A stretch of DNA of 32,597 nucleotides from contig JAEEIQ010000050.1 of assembly GCA_016281435.1 (NCBI GenBank), forward strand, positions 1 to 32,597, in the 5' to 3' direction. This document shows positions 1-6,034 of the stretch, one piece after another. How positions within the stretch are numbered: position 1 is the first letter of the stretch; the number at the start of each line of letters is the position of its first letter. The position numbers and the translations under genes were made by a program. The notes under the pieces are model-generated. The model was given only the letters and a program-made list of their open reading frames with translations, was not told the DNA's origin and searched no databases. This DNA comes from Bacteroidales bacterium (lineage in GTDB: Bacteria; Bacteroidota; Bacteroidia; Bacteroidales; UBA932).

Positions 1-203
1 AACACCGGCGCATCATCCGTGTCCTCCGGCCCCAGGCCGTGCACCTGCCGGCAGAACCACTGGTAGTACTCCGGCTCCGGGTGAATCAAGCTGTAGAATG
101 AATCCACTATCTGCCCGCCGCGGACAATGACGACGCCCACGCTGCACACGCTGCTAGGGCACTCGTTCGCCGTCTCGAAATCTATGGCCGCGAAATCTGT
201 CAT
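1..203 (-). CDS. DnaQ-like 3'-5' exonuclease, 3' end outside window (partial)
   Basis: The reading frame starts at an ATG whose complement is at 201-203 and stays open to the window edge, giving 67 residues. It begins MTDFAAIDFETAN, the ExoI motif of the DEDD exonuclease superfamily (first catalytic Asp and Glu in D-x-E), followed by a VGVVIVRGGQIVDSF strand pair and an IHP-x-P turn typical of polymerase III epsilon-like exonucleases in Bacteroidota. Such proteins remove nucleotides from DNA 3' ends in proofreading or repair. The later ExoII and ExoIII motifs lie outside the window, so the subfamily and any extra C-terminal domain cannot be judged. A TATCTTTA sequence at 238-245 on the minus strand could be its -7 element. 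Confidence 0.8.
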   Translation of the reverse strand, partial: MTDFAAIDFETANECPSSVCSVGVVIVRGGQIVDSFYSLIHPEPEYYQWFCRQVHGLGPEDTDDAPV

Positions 204-237
204 GGGGTAGTTCTTCAATAAAAAAAAGTATTGGGTG

Positions 238-245
238 TAAAGATA
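238..245 (-). promoter_or_regulatory. possible -7 promoter element of the exonuclease gene
   Basis: TATCTTTA on the minus strand matches the Bacteroidetes -7 consensus TAnnTTTG except for the last base. It lies 34 bases upstream of the exonuclease start. I see no TTG at the expected -33 distance, so this is a weak call. Confidence 0.35.
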
Positions 246-375
246 ATCATTTATAAACTGCAGTCTAATGCAATATGCTTTATTTTAGGGACAATATACC
301 TGTCGTCCGTGACTTTCAGTGAAGGCGGCCGTTGGCGAACGGACGATTGCACATCAACGTTGACACGAGGATATA

Positions 376-402
376 TATAGTTTCCCTTTTTTATTATATT
401 TG
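376..402 (+). promoter_or_regulatory. promoter of the BNR-repeat gene
   Basis: TATATTTG at 395-402 is a perfect Bacteroidetes -7 element (TAnnTTTG). There is no TTG 19 bases upstream; instead TATAG starts at 376, followed by TTTCCC. The same arrangement with identical TATAG-to-box distance precedes the lipoprotein at 1675. The element overlaps the TTG codon at 400, so translation must start later, at the ATG at 424. Confidence 0.65.
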
Positions 403-423
403 ACCAAACTTATATACCCTCTC

Positions 424-774
424 ATGCCCACACTGATAAATTACGGATCGGAGTTGATCAGGATCAACCCGTCCAACAACAGGATCGAGTTTTCAACCAA
501 CCGCGGAGCGTCGTGGATCACACGCTACAGCGGGTCCAACAGCGGACAGTTCCGAGACCTGCTCCAGTACGGCAACGAGATCCTGGCCTGCACCGACAAG
601 GGCCTTTACTATTCGACCAACAAGGGGGCTTCCTGGATTTGCAGGAGTTCCGGCAGCGCCGCGAAGACACTCATCTCCATCCAGGACGGCGGCCGCGAAC
701 TGCTCGGCAACTCCGATGACGGCCATCTCTACTATTCTACCAACAAGGGGGCTTCCTGGATCCGCAGGAGGTAG
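424..774 (+). CDS. Small BNR/Asp-box repeat protein
   Basis: A 116-residue protein from ATG 424; the frame is open from TTG 400, but that codon lies inside the -7 box. It contains three Asp-box-like motifs, STNRGASW at about residues 24-31 and STNKGASW at 64-71 and 105-112, spaced about 41 residues apart and each preceded by an aromatic or hydrophobic strand (IEF, LYY, LYY). Asp boxes (S-x-D/N-x-G-x-x-W) mark the blade turns of sialidase and sortilin-type beta-propellers. Here only two full repeat units plus a terminal box are present, far short of a closed 6-8 blade propeller. No sialidase catalytic residues, signal peptide or membrane segment can be seen. The last two repeats are nearly identical in DNA, which suggests recent duplication. 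Function unknown; a structural or binding role, perhaps as an oligomer, is inference. Confidence 0.7.
   Translation: MPTLINYGSELIRINPSNNRIEFSTNRGASWITRYSGSNSGQFRDLLQYGNEILACTDKGLYYSTNKGASWICRSSGSAAKTLISIQDGGRELLGNSDDGHLYYSTNKGASWIRRR
607..760 (+). repeat. Near-identical internal DNA repeat in the BNR gene
   Basis: The 30-odd bases beginning TACTATTC at 607 recur at 730 with one early substitution, giving a period of 123 bases (41 codons). Each copy encodes YYSTNKGASW. The lack of synonymous drift points to recent duplication or gene conversion. Confidence 0.75.
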
Positions 775-798
775 GCTGGCGGCATCATCCCAACACAC

Positions 799-1443
799 TC
801 ATCCCAGCACCCCCGTCAGCTCCGCCATCGAGTCGATGATGAAGTCGGGGCGCGCGTGTTCGAGATCGGCGCGGGAGGCGTTGCCCCAAGTGACGGCGCA
901 GGTGCGCGCTCCGGCGCGGGAGCCCATCAGGATGTCCACGGGCATGTCGCCGACGACAAGGGCCTGGGCGGCACTGAAGCCGAGGTCGCGGAGGGTCTTG
1001 AGCACCGGTTCCGGGTCCGGCTTGGCTTTCGCGACATTGTCGGCGCCGAGGACATAGGAGATGCAGCCGGCAATCCCCATATCCGAGAGGAATCCGTTCA
1101 GGGATTTGGATGAGCGGGAGGACGCGACCGTAAGGACGTACCCTTCCGCTTTGAGGCGGGCGAGGACATCTTTCACTCCGGGGAAGAGTCCGGGGACGAG
1201 GGTCTTCCGGTTGATTTCGAAAATTTCCCTGTATGTCTTCGCACAGTTAAGGATTCCGTCGGGATCCAGGGACGGATAGAGCCGCTCAAAGCCATTTTCC
1301 AACGGGAGACCGATGGTCGCGGCGATCGTTTCTTCTTCCGCGACGGGAAGCGAGAGGCGCAGCATGGTGTCCCGCATCGTTTTCACGATGTTCGCGCGGG
1401 TGTCGCCCAGGGTGCCGTCAAAATCAAATATGATCAGTTTCAT
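799..1443 (-). CDS. HAD-superfamily hydrolase (phosphoglycolate phosphatase-like)
   Basis: A 214-residue HAD hydrolase with all four motifs: motif I IIFDFDGTLGDT with nucleophile and acid Asp at residues 7 and 9; motif II Ser in TVASSRS; motif III Lys in AKAKPDP; motif IV VVGDMPVDI. The alpha-helical cap lies between motifs I and II as in subfamily I (Gph/PGMB type). It probably removes phosphate from a small cytoplasmic metabolite; the substrate cannot be read from sequence. The frame extends upstream to 1515, but those residues are unlike any HAD N-terminus and a TATCTTTG promoter box sits at 1454-1461, so the start is the ATG at 1443 or its tandem ATG at 1446. This leaves almost no 5' leader. 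It converges on the BNR-repeat gene, with only 24 bases between the two stop codons. Confidence 0.9.
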   Translation of the reverse strand: MKLIIFDFDGTLGDTRANIVKTMRDTMLRLSLPVAEEETIAATIGLPLENGFERLYPSLDPDGILNCAKTYREIFEINRKTLVPGLFPGVKDVLARLKAEGYVLTVASSRSSKSLNGFLSDMGIAGCISYVLGADNVAKAKPDPEPVLKTLRDLGFSAAQALVVGDMPVDILMGSRAGARTCAVTWGNASRADLEHARPDFIIDSMAELTGVLG

Positions 1444-1453
1444 CATCGCCCTG

Positions 1454-1461
1454 CAAAGATA
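1454..1461 (-). promoter_or_regulatory. -7 promoter element of the HAD gene
   Basis: TATCTTTG on the minus strand, a perfect TAnnTTTG match, ends 8 bases before the upstream ATG of the pair ATGATG. The predicted transcript starts only a few bases before the start codon. No TTG is visible at -33. Confidence 0.6.
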
Positions 1462-1491
1462 GTCTTTTCCGGCGAAACACTCTCCAGACCC

Positions 1492-1564
1492 CGGTCCATC
1501 CGGATTCGGGGCCATTTTCCCGGACGGGAGGGGCGAGAAGGGCGGTCCATCCGGATTCAGGGCC
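1492..1564. repeat. 22-bp direct repeat in the HAD/lipoprotein intergenic region
   Basis: Two copies, 1492-1513 and 1543-1564, share the core CGGTCCATCCGGATTC and then GGGCC, differing at a single base (G/A). They are 51 bases apart, about five helical turns, between the divergent HAD and lipoprotein promoters. Each contains the palindrome ATCCGGAT. This could be an operator pair or a copied element. Confidence 0.6.
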
Positions 1565-1592
1565 GGTTTTAAGGACAGTCACGGGCAGTAGG

Positions 1593-1619
1593 TATAGTTC
1601 CCTTAAATTGTTATATTTG
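1593..1619 (+). promoter_or_regulatory. promoter of the FISUMP-like lipoprotein gene
   Basis: TATATTTG at 1612-1619 is a perfect -7 element. TATAG at 1593 followed by TTCCC reproduces the layout upstream of the BNR gene at 376-402, with the same 19-base offset. The leader of about 50 bases contains the hairpin GCCCC-N5-GGGGC at 1636-1650. Confidence 0.65.
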
Positions 1620-1674
1620 TATCCTTAACAAGGACGCCCCCCAGCGGGGCCTCACACCACAATTCAATGACGCT

Positions 1675-2688
1675 ATGAAAAGAATCGTTTATTTGGCCGC
1701 AGTGCTTCTGATTGCAGTCTCCGGCTGCAAAAAAGAGCCCAAAACCACTGACGGGGAAAAACCTGTCAGCAAAACACCGGTAACCGCAATAAGCTTATCT
1801 CATACAGACCTCACGCTCGAAATCGGCGAGAAAGTAGTCATCACGGCAACCGTTACTCCTGCCGATGCCACCGACAAATCAATCACTTGGTCGGCAGGGC
1901 CCATTGATATTATAAAAATGTCGTCCGACGGCGACGGAAGCTCAAAGGAATTTGAAGCCTTGTCGGCCGGAAACGCCGGCATTGCAGTTTACGCCCTTGA
2001 CGGCAGCGGTGTAATAGCGGAATGCAATGTCACTGTAAAAGTCAAGTCATCAGTCCCTTCGGGAGCAGTGGACCTTGGAATCACAGTGAAAGGTTCAGGC
2101 GGCACTACCTATAAACTCTATTGGGCCGACCGCAACCTTGGCGCAACATCCCCCGAAGCTAACGGTGATTACTACGTCTGGGGCGAAGTTGAGCCCAAAA
2201 CAAATTACAACTGGTCCACCTATAAGTGGAGCAACGGCGCTTATAATAAGTTGACAAAGTATTGTCCGACAGGCAAACAGTCGTATTGGGCCGGCTCCGG
2301 TTCCCCGGATGGGAAGCTGGTCCTTGACCTCAAGGACGATGCAGCTCACGCAAAGCTCGGCGGCAATTGGCGTATGCCTACCCTTAAAGAGTGGCTGGCA
2401 CTCGACAATTGCGAAAAGGAATGGACTACACAGAACGGAGTAAAAGGCATGCGTATCACCGGTGATAACGGCAACAGTATCTTCCTTCCTGCGGCAGGTT
2501 TCAAGAAAAATACCGATAGCGCAGGTGCAGTGGGGGTCTGTGGTTACTATTGGACTTCCAGTCTTCGTGACGATACTCCGGAAAAAGCGTGGTATGGATG
2601 TATAGAAGAAGGATCTTTTTCCCGGAGTAGTCCCGAGCGTTGCAATGGATATACTGTACGTCCTGTCTATCAGCCCGCCGCAGAATAA
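1675..2688 (+). CDS. Lipoprotein with Big_2 Ig-like domain and FISUMP-like C-terminal domain
   Basis: A 337-residue exported lipoprotein: MKRIVYL signal with lipobox AVSGC (Cys18). Residues about 36-122 form a bacterial Ig-like group 2 domain (VTAISLSHTDLTLEIGE, then TVTPADATDKSITW and a closing CNVTVK). Residues about 130-335 match the FISUMP-type (Fibrobacter succinogenes major paralogous) domain with DRNLGAT, YYVWGEVEP, NWRMPTLKEW and the closing YTVRPVY. Such proteins sit on the Bacteroidota cell surface; the FISUMP fold is C-type-lectin-like and probably binding rather than catalytic, but no ligand is known to me. It is a monocistronic gene with its own promoter. The C-terminal domain is related in type to that of the larger lipoprotein at 22960-25140. 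Confidence 0.85.
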   Translation: MKRIVYLAAVLLIAVSGCKKEPKTTDGEKPVSKTPVTAISLSHTDLTLEIGEKVVITATVTPADATDKSITWSAGPIDIIKMSSDGDGSSKEFEALSAGNAGIAVYALDGSGVIAECNVTVKVKSSVPSGAVDLGITVKGSGGTTYKLYWADRNLGATSPEANGDYYVWGEVEPKTNYNWSTYKWSNGAYNKLTKYCPTGKQSYWAGSGSPDGKLVLDLKDDAAHAKLGGNWRMPTLKEWLALDNCEKEWTTQNGVKGMRITGDNGNSIFLPAAGFKKNTDSAGAVGVCGYYWTSSLRDDTPEKAWYGCIEEGSFSRSSPERCNGYTVRPVYQPAAE

Positions 2689-2754
2689 GAGCGGGAATCC
2701 GAACCCGCACGTCTTTAAGGAACACTGGATTTTGATCCGTCCCGTGACGGAATA

Positions 2755-2777
2755 GGGGCATAAAACAGTTTTGCCCC
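2755..2777. terminator. possible bidirectional terminator hairpin
   Basis: GGGGCA and TGCCCC pair across an AT-rich interior (TAAAACAGTTT) between the converging lipoprotein and XRE genes. Neither side has a clear U-tract, so the call rests on position and pairing only. Confidence 0.35.
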
Positions 2778-2826
2778 GGGTCCGGAAGGAAACGGGGACA
2801 AAACATGCGTCAAGGCTGCGGGAGAG

Positions 2827-3030
2827 TTATTCCCGGTATTCAAGGATGTCGCCGGGCTGGCACTCAAGGGCCTGGCAGAGGGAGTCGAGGGTGGAGAGGC
2901 GGATGGCTTTCGCTTTTCCCGTCTTCAGGACGGAAATGTTCGCAGGCGTAATGCCCACCCGCTCAGCAAGCTCCTGAGAGGTCATCTTGCGGCGGGCAAG
3001 CATCACATCCACGTTTACTACTATAGCCAT
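2827..3030 (-). CDS. XRE-family (Cro/CI-type) HTH regulator
   Basis: A 67-residue single-domain DNA-binding protein: MAIVVNVDVMLARRKMTSQELAERVGI is helix 1 and 2 of a Cro/CI HTH, followed by TPANISVLKTGKAKAIRLSTL (recognition helix and turn; written here in parts) and DSLCQALECQPGDILEY, the closing motif of the YozG/HTH_26 type. It lacks a ligand or oligomerisation domain. Its ATG lies 3 bases after the flotillin stop codon, so it is almost surely co-transcribed and probably translationally coupled with nfeD and flotillin. It may autoregulate the operon at 5044-5073; no operator is obvious there. Confidence 0.9.
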   Translation of the reverse strand: MAIVVNVDVMLARRKMTSQELAERVGITPANISVLKTGKAKAIRLSTLDSLCQALECQPGDILEYRE

Positions 3031-3033
3031 CTC

Positions 3034-4419
3034 TTACTTCTTCTTCGGTTCCTTCACTTCGGCGGCGGGCTGCTCTTCGGCCTTTGCTTCCTTGCCCTTA
3101 AGATATTCGGGCAGGTTCATTCCGGCCATGTTGAAGAGGTCCTGGAGAGGAGGTACGGAGCTCATCAGACCGGAGACGAAGTTCGCCGTGGCGGTCTTGC
3201 CGTTCTCGTTCTTGCCCCCGTCCCAGACGGTGACCTTGTCGATGTTGATGCCCTTGACGGCCTCGACCTGGGTCTTGACGAGTTCGGGGAGTTTGTCGGT
3301 GATGAGCATCGTGATGGCCTGGGAAGCGTCTCCGCCGGCGGCTGCGACCAGCTGGCCGAAACCTTCCGCCTGCTTGGCGAGGATCTCGAGGGTACCGCGG
3401 GCCTGGGCGTCCATCTTCGCGAAGATGGCGTCGGCCTCACCGCGGGCCTTGCGGCGGAGCATTTCCGCCTGGGCTTCAGCCTCGATTATCATCTTCTCCT
3501 TGGCTATCTGGGCGGCGACGACCACGTTGGCCTTCTGGGTCGCCTCTTCCCTCTCGGCACGGGCGTTTTCAGCATCACGCTCGCTCTTGTACGCCTCTTC
3601 GAGGGCACGGGCGGCCTGGACCTTCTCGGCGGCGACGGCGACGCGGGCGGCCTCGGCCTCCTTCTCGCGGCGCAGGGCGTTGGAGTTGGCTATCTCGATC
3701 TTGGCGTTGTTCTCACCCTTGACGGCGTCGGCGTCGGCGGCAGCGATGTTGACACGGGTGTCCTTGTCGGCGTTGGCCTTTCCGGTCTCACCGTAACGGT
3801 TCTGCTCGGCGACGCTCTTCTTCGCATCGTTGACGGCCTTGGCGGCGGCTTCCTTACCGAGGGCCTCGATGTACCCGGACTCGTCGCGGATATCGGTGAC
3901 GTTGACGTTGATGAGCTTGAGGCCTATCTTGCGGAGCTCGGCTTCGACGTTCGCGCTGACGTTGGCGAGGAACTTGTCGCGGTCGGCGTTGATCTCCTCG
4001 ATGTCCATCATGGCGATCACCAGACGAAGCTGGCCGAAGAGGATGTCGGTCGCGATGCTGCGGATGTCCTCGATGTTCAGCCCGAGAAGGCGCTCGGCGG
4101 CGTTGGTCATGCTCTCAGGCTCGGTCGAGATACCGACCGTGAAGCGGCAGGGCACGTCCACGCGGATGTTCTGCTTCGAAAGGGCGTTGGTAAGGTTGCA
4201 CTCGATCGGAATGGGGGTCAGGTCGAGGAAAGCGTAATCCTGGAACACGGGCCAGATGAAGGCGGCGCCTCCGTGGATGCATTTCGCAGATGAGCGGCGG
4301 CCGGTCTTACCGTAGATGACCAGAATCTTGTCGGACGGGCAGCGGCGGTATCTCCTGAGGATGGCCGCAAAGGTCACGAACAGGACGAATACGATGATGA
4401 GGATAAGATAGAGTTGCAT
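3034..4419 (-). CDS. Flotillin-family SPFH/band-7 membrane protein
   Basis: A 461-residue protein with one N-terminal membrane segment (about residues 3-20, LYLILIIVFVLFVTFAAIL), then an SPFH domain (about 25-180) with PSDKILVIYGKTG, the early YGK..G signature and VPCRFTVGI. An Ala/Glu-rich coiled coil follows from about 190 to 335, with the repeated EKxxxEAEAxAE heptads typical of flotillins, and a C-terminal tail ending in EVKEPKKK. Flotillins form oligomeric scaffolds in ordered membrane microdomains on the cytoplasmic face. The gene follows nfeD by 12 bases, the standard partner arrangement (compare Bacillus yuaF-yuaG). An AAAGG Shine-Dalgarno-like sequence precedes the ATG. Family assignment is firm; the client proteins are unknown. 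Confidence 0.93.
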   Translation of the reverse strand: MQLYLILIIVFVLFVTFAAILRRYRRCPSDKILVIYGKTGRRSSAKCIHGGAAFIWPVFQDYAFLDLTPIPIECNLTNALSKQNIRVDVPCRFTVGISTEPESMTNAAERLLGLNIEDIRSIATDILFGQLRLVIAMMDIEEINADRDKFLANVSANVEAELRKIGLKLINVNVTDIRDESGYIEALGKEAAAKAVNDAKKSVAEQNRYGETGKANADKDTRVNIAAADADAVKGENNAKIEIANSNALRREKEAEAARVAVAAEKVQAARALEEAYKSERDAENARAEREEATQKANVVVAAQIAKEKMIIEAEAQAEMLRRKARGEADAIFAKMDAQARGTLEILAKQAEGFGQLVAAAGGDASQAITMLITDKLPELVKTQVEAVKGINIDKVTVWDGGKNENGKTATANFVSGLMSSVPPLQDLFNMAGMNLPEYLKGKEAKAEEQPAAEVKEPKKK

Positions 4420-4431
4420 ATACCTTTGGGA

Positions 4432-5025
4432 TTAAATGATTATCGATTCGAGGGCTTCCACAAGGAGGGTGTCGTTGCCGATCACCTCGACGACGCGGAT
4501 CTGGCGGCCGGTAGGCAGGGCGTCGCCGTCCGTGATCGCCGCGTACTCGCGCACGGAGCCGTTTATGTTGATCTGGACCTTGCCGGAACCGGAACGGGCG
4601 GCGGGAATGGTCAGATATACCTTTCCCTCGCAGCCGGCTGCGGACTTCGCAAGGTCGATGTTTCCGGACTCCTGCATCCCGCTCAGCCACTTGAAGAGCA
4701 TCATCACGAGGAACACGAGGACGGCGCCGACAAGCATCGAGACGACAAGCAGCAACCCCGTCGAGGCTATGCTGTCGCGAAGCAGGATGGCGGCCCATCC
4801 GAAGCCCAGGCAGAAGTTCACGAAATTACGGAAGGTCAGAAGGCCCATCCCGGTCCCTTCACCGTCAGGGATATCGGAATTGGCGTCGAAATCAGTGTCC
4901 ACGTCTCCGCCCACGCCGATGAAGGTCAGCACGGTCTGGATCAGGAAAATCAGGGTGGCCGCGAGAGTCACGGCCCAGAGGATTTTCATTGCGGGTTCAA
5001 GTCCGCTCCACCATTCGATTATCAT
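4432..5025 (-). CDS. NfeD-like membrane protein (flotillin partner)
   Basis: A 197-residue inner-membrane protein: an N-terminal amphipathic stretch and membrane helix (about 13-38), an acidic loop (GGDVDTDFDANSDIPDGE), further helices at about 65-80 and 86-110, and a C-terminal OB-fold (about 125-190: GCEGKVYLTIPAARSGSGKV, then VREYAAITDGDALPTGR and VVEVIGNDTLLVE), the NfeD C-terminal domain. It lacks the ClpP-like protease domain of long NfeD proteins, so it is the short, flotillin-associated type. The start is placed at 5025 because the upstream ATG at 5073 lies within the promoter's -33 region. It heads the operon nfeD - flotillin - XRE. Confidence 0.88.
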   Translation of the reverse strand: MIIEWWSGLEPAMKILWAVTLAATLIFLIQTVLTFIGVGGDVDTDFDANSDIPDGEGTGMGLLTFRNFVNFCLGFGWAAILLRDSIASTGLLLVVSMLVGAVLVFLVMMLFKWLSGMQESGNIDLAKSAAGCEGKVYLTIPAARSGSGKVQININGSVREYAAITDGDALPTGRQIRVVEVIGNDTLLVEALESIII

Positions 5026-5043
5026 ATCAAGTCTGATTTTCTG

Positions 5044-5073
5044 CAAAAATAATAAGAAATTATCGTTTTGCAA
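5044..5073 (-). promoter_or_regulatory. promoter of the nfeD-flotillin-XRE operon
   Basis: On the minus strand TTG (5073-5071), a 19-base spacer and TATTTTTG (5051-5044) give a full Bacteroidetes -33/-7 promoter. The leader to the ATG at 5025 is about 12 bases. Confidence 0.8.
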
Positions 5074-5116
5074 TAATTATTACAAAAATTTCAGAAATTT
5101 TTTATTGTTTGATGCG

Positions 5117-5156
5117 AAAAAATCCCGGCGGGAGGTTTGAAGGCCACTCGCCGGGA
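5117..5156 (-). terminator. Rho-independent terminator after the 5200-5901 lipoprotein gene
   Basis: On the minus strand TCCCGGCG (5156-5149) pairs perfectly with CGCCGGGA (5130-5123) and is followed by six U residues (5122-5117). It lies 43 bases after the stop codon. Confidence 0.85.
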
Positions 5157-5199
5157 CGGTTTTCCCCGTATTTACACATCCGGGGAATCAGGCGAAGGA

Positions 5200-5901
5200 T
5201 TACTTTGCCAGTATCCTGACCTCGTGTGTCTTGCTGCCGAGCTTGGCGGTGATGGAAAGGGTTGCGGCGGGAGCAGAGCTCATGGTGAACTCCTGGCTGC
5301 AGGCCGTGCTTTCACCCTTCTGGCTGCCGGAGAGCCCGGTGCCCTGCCAGTCGATCTTGTGGAAGCCGTCCTTGAGACTCATCTTGTAAACCACGTTCTC
5401 GATGTCCTCGTACTTGCCGTCGGCCTTGAGGGCCTGCATCTGCACCTTGAAGGAAGAGCTGCCGGAAGCATCCCTTTCGGTCCAGACGAAATAAGGTTCA
5501 CCGGTGCGGGAGACCATCTTCCATGCGCTGCCGACCTTCTGGTAAATCGCAAGTCTCCAGGGGGCGACGGTGAATTCGCCGGTGAAAGGCTCCACGGATT
5601 CGTCATCAAGGTTGGTGGCGGTAACATGGACCTTGGTGATGGTTTCGTGGAGGAGCGTGAACTGGGCATTGCAGTTCTTTCCGTTTTCGTCGTGACTTAG
5701 GAAGACAATGGAAGGGTTGTCGGTGCTCCAGCCGATCTTGCAGGTGGCTGTGGTGCCGAGGAAGGCCTTCTGTCCGTCATAAACGGTGGATCCGGAGAGT
5801 TCAAATACGGGATTCTTCGAGAGAGAATCGAGCATTTCTTCGCAGGAGACTGCCGAGAACGCCGCTGCGGCGACAAGGATGTACGCAAAAATCTTTTTCA
5901 T
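5200..5901 (-). CDS. Lipoprotein of unknown function
   Basis: A 233-residue lipoprotein: MKKIFAYILV signal with Cys20 after AVS, then EEMLDSLSKNP. The remainder is rich in beta-strand and polar residues, with segments such as FTGEFTVAPWRLAIYQKVG and SITAKLGSKTHEVRILAK, suggesting one or two immunoglobulin-like beta-sandwiches. I recognise no family and no catalytic motif. The ATG at 5901 is preferred over the in-frame TTG at 5907. The gene is monocistronic, bounded downstream by a strong terminator and divergent from the beta-helix gene. A TATCTTTC sequence at 5925-5932 may be its -7 element, without a visible -33. Confidence 0.75.
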   Translation of the reverse strand: MKKIFAYILVAAAAFSAVSCEEMLDSLSKNPVFELSGSTVYDGQKAFLGTTATCKIGWSTDNPSIVFLSHDENGKNCNAQFTLLHETITKVHVTATNLDDESVEPFTGEFTVAPWRLAIYQKVGSAWKMVSRTGEPYFVWTERDASGSSSFKVQMQALKADGKYEDIENVVYKMSLKDGFHKIDWQGTGLSGSQKGESTACSQEFTMSSAPAATLSITAKLGSKTHEVRILAK

Positions 5902-5984
5902 AATCAAGTTTAAAAAATGACTCCGAAAGATACGGAAATAATCGGACTATCGGAACAAAATAATGGATTAATCAGCCGTGGAAG

Positions 5985-6014
5985 TTGATGATAGCAAAAA
6001 AAAGACTATATTTA
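5985..6014 (+). promoter_or_regulatory. promoter of the beta-helix protein gene
   Basis: TTG at 5985-5987, a 19-base spacer and TATATTTA at 6007-6014 match the Bacteroidetes promoter with one mismatch in the -7 box. It excludes the upstream in-frame ATG at 5978 and supports the ATG at 6035, about 15-20 bases after the predicted transcript start. Confidence 0.7.
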
Positions 6015-6034
6015 GAAGCAAAATCTATAGAGCT

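Noticed and set aside
304..347. TCGTCCGT and ACGGACGA inverted repeat with an inner CCGTT-GGCG-AACGG hairpin
   Set aside because: It could fold, but it has no U-tract and no clear link to either neighbouring promoter; no riboswitch or known RNA family is recognisable.
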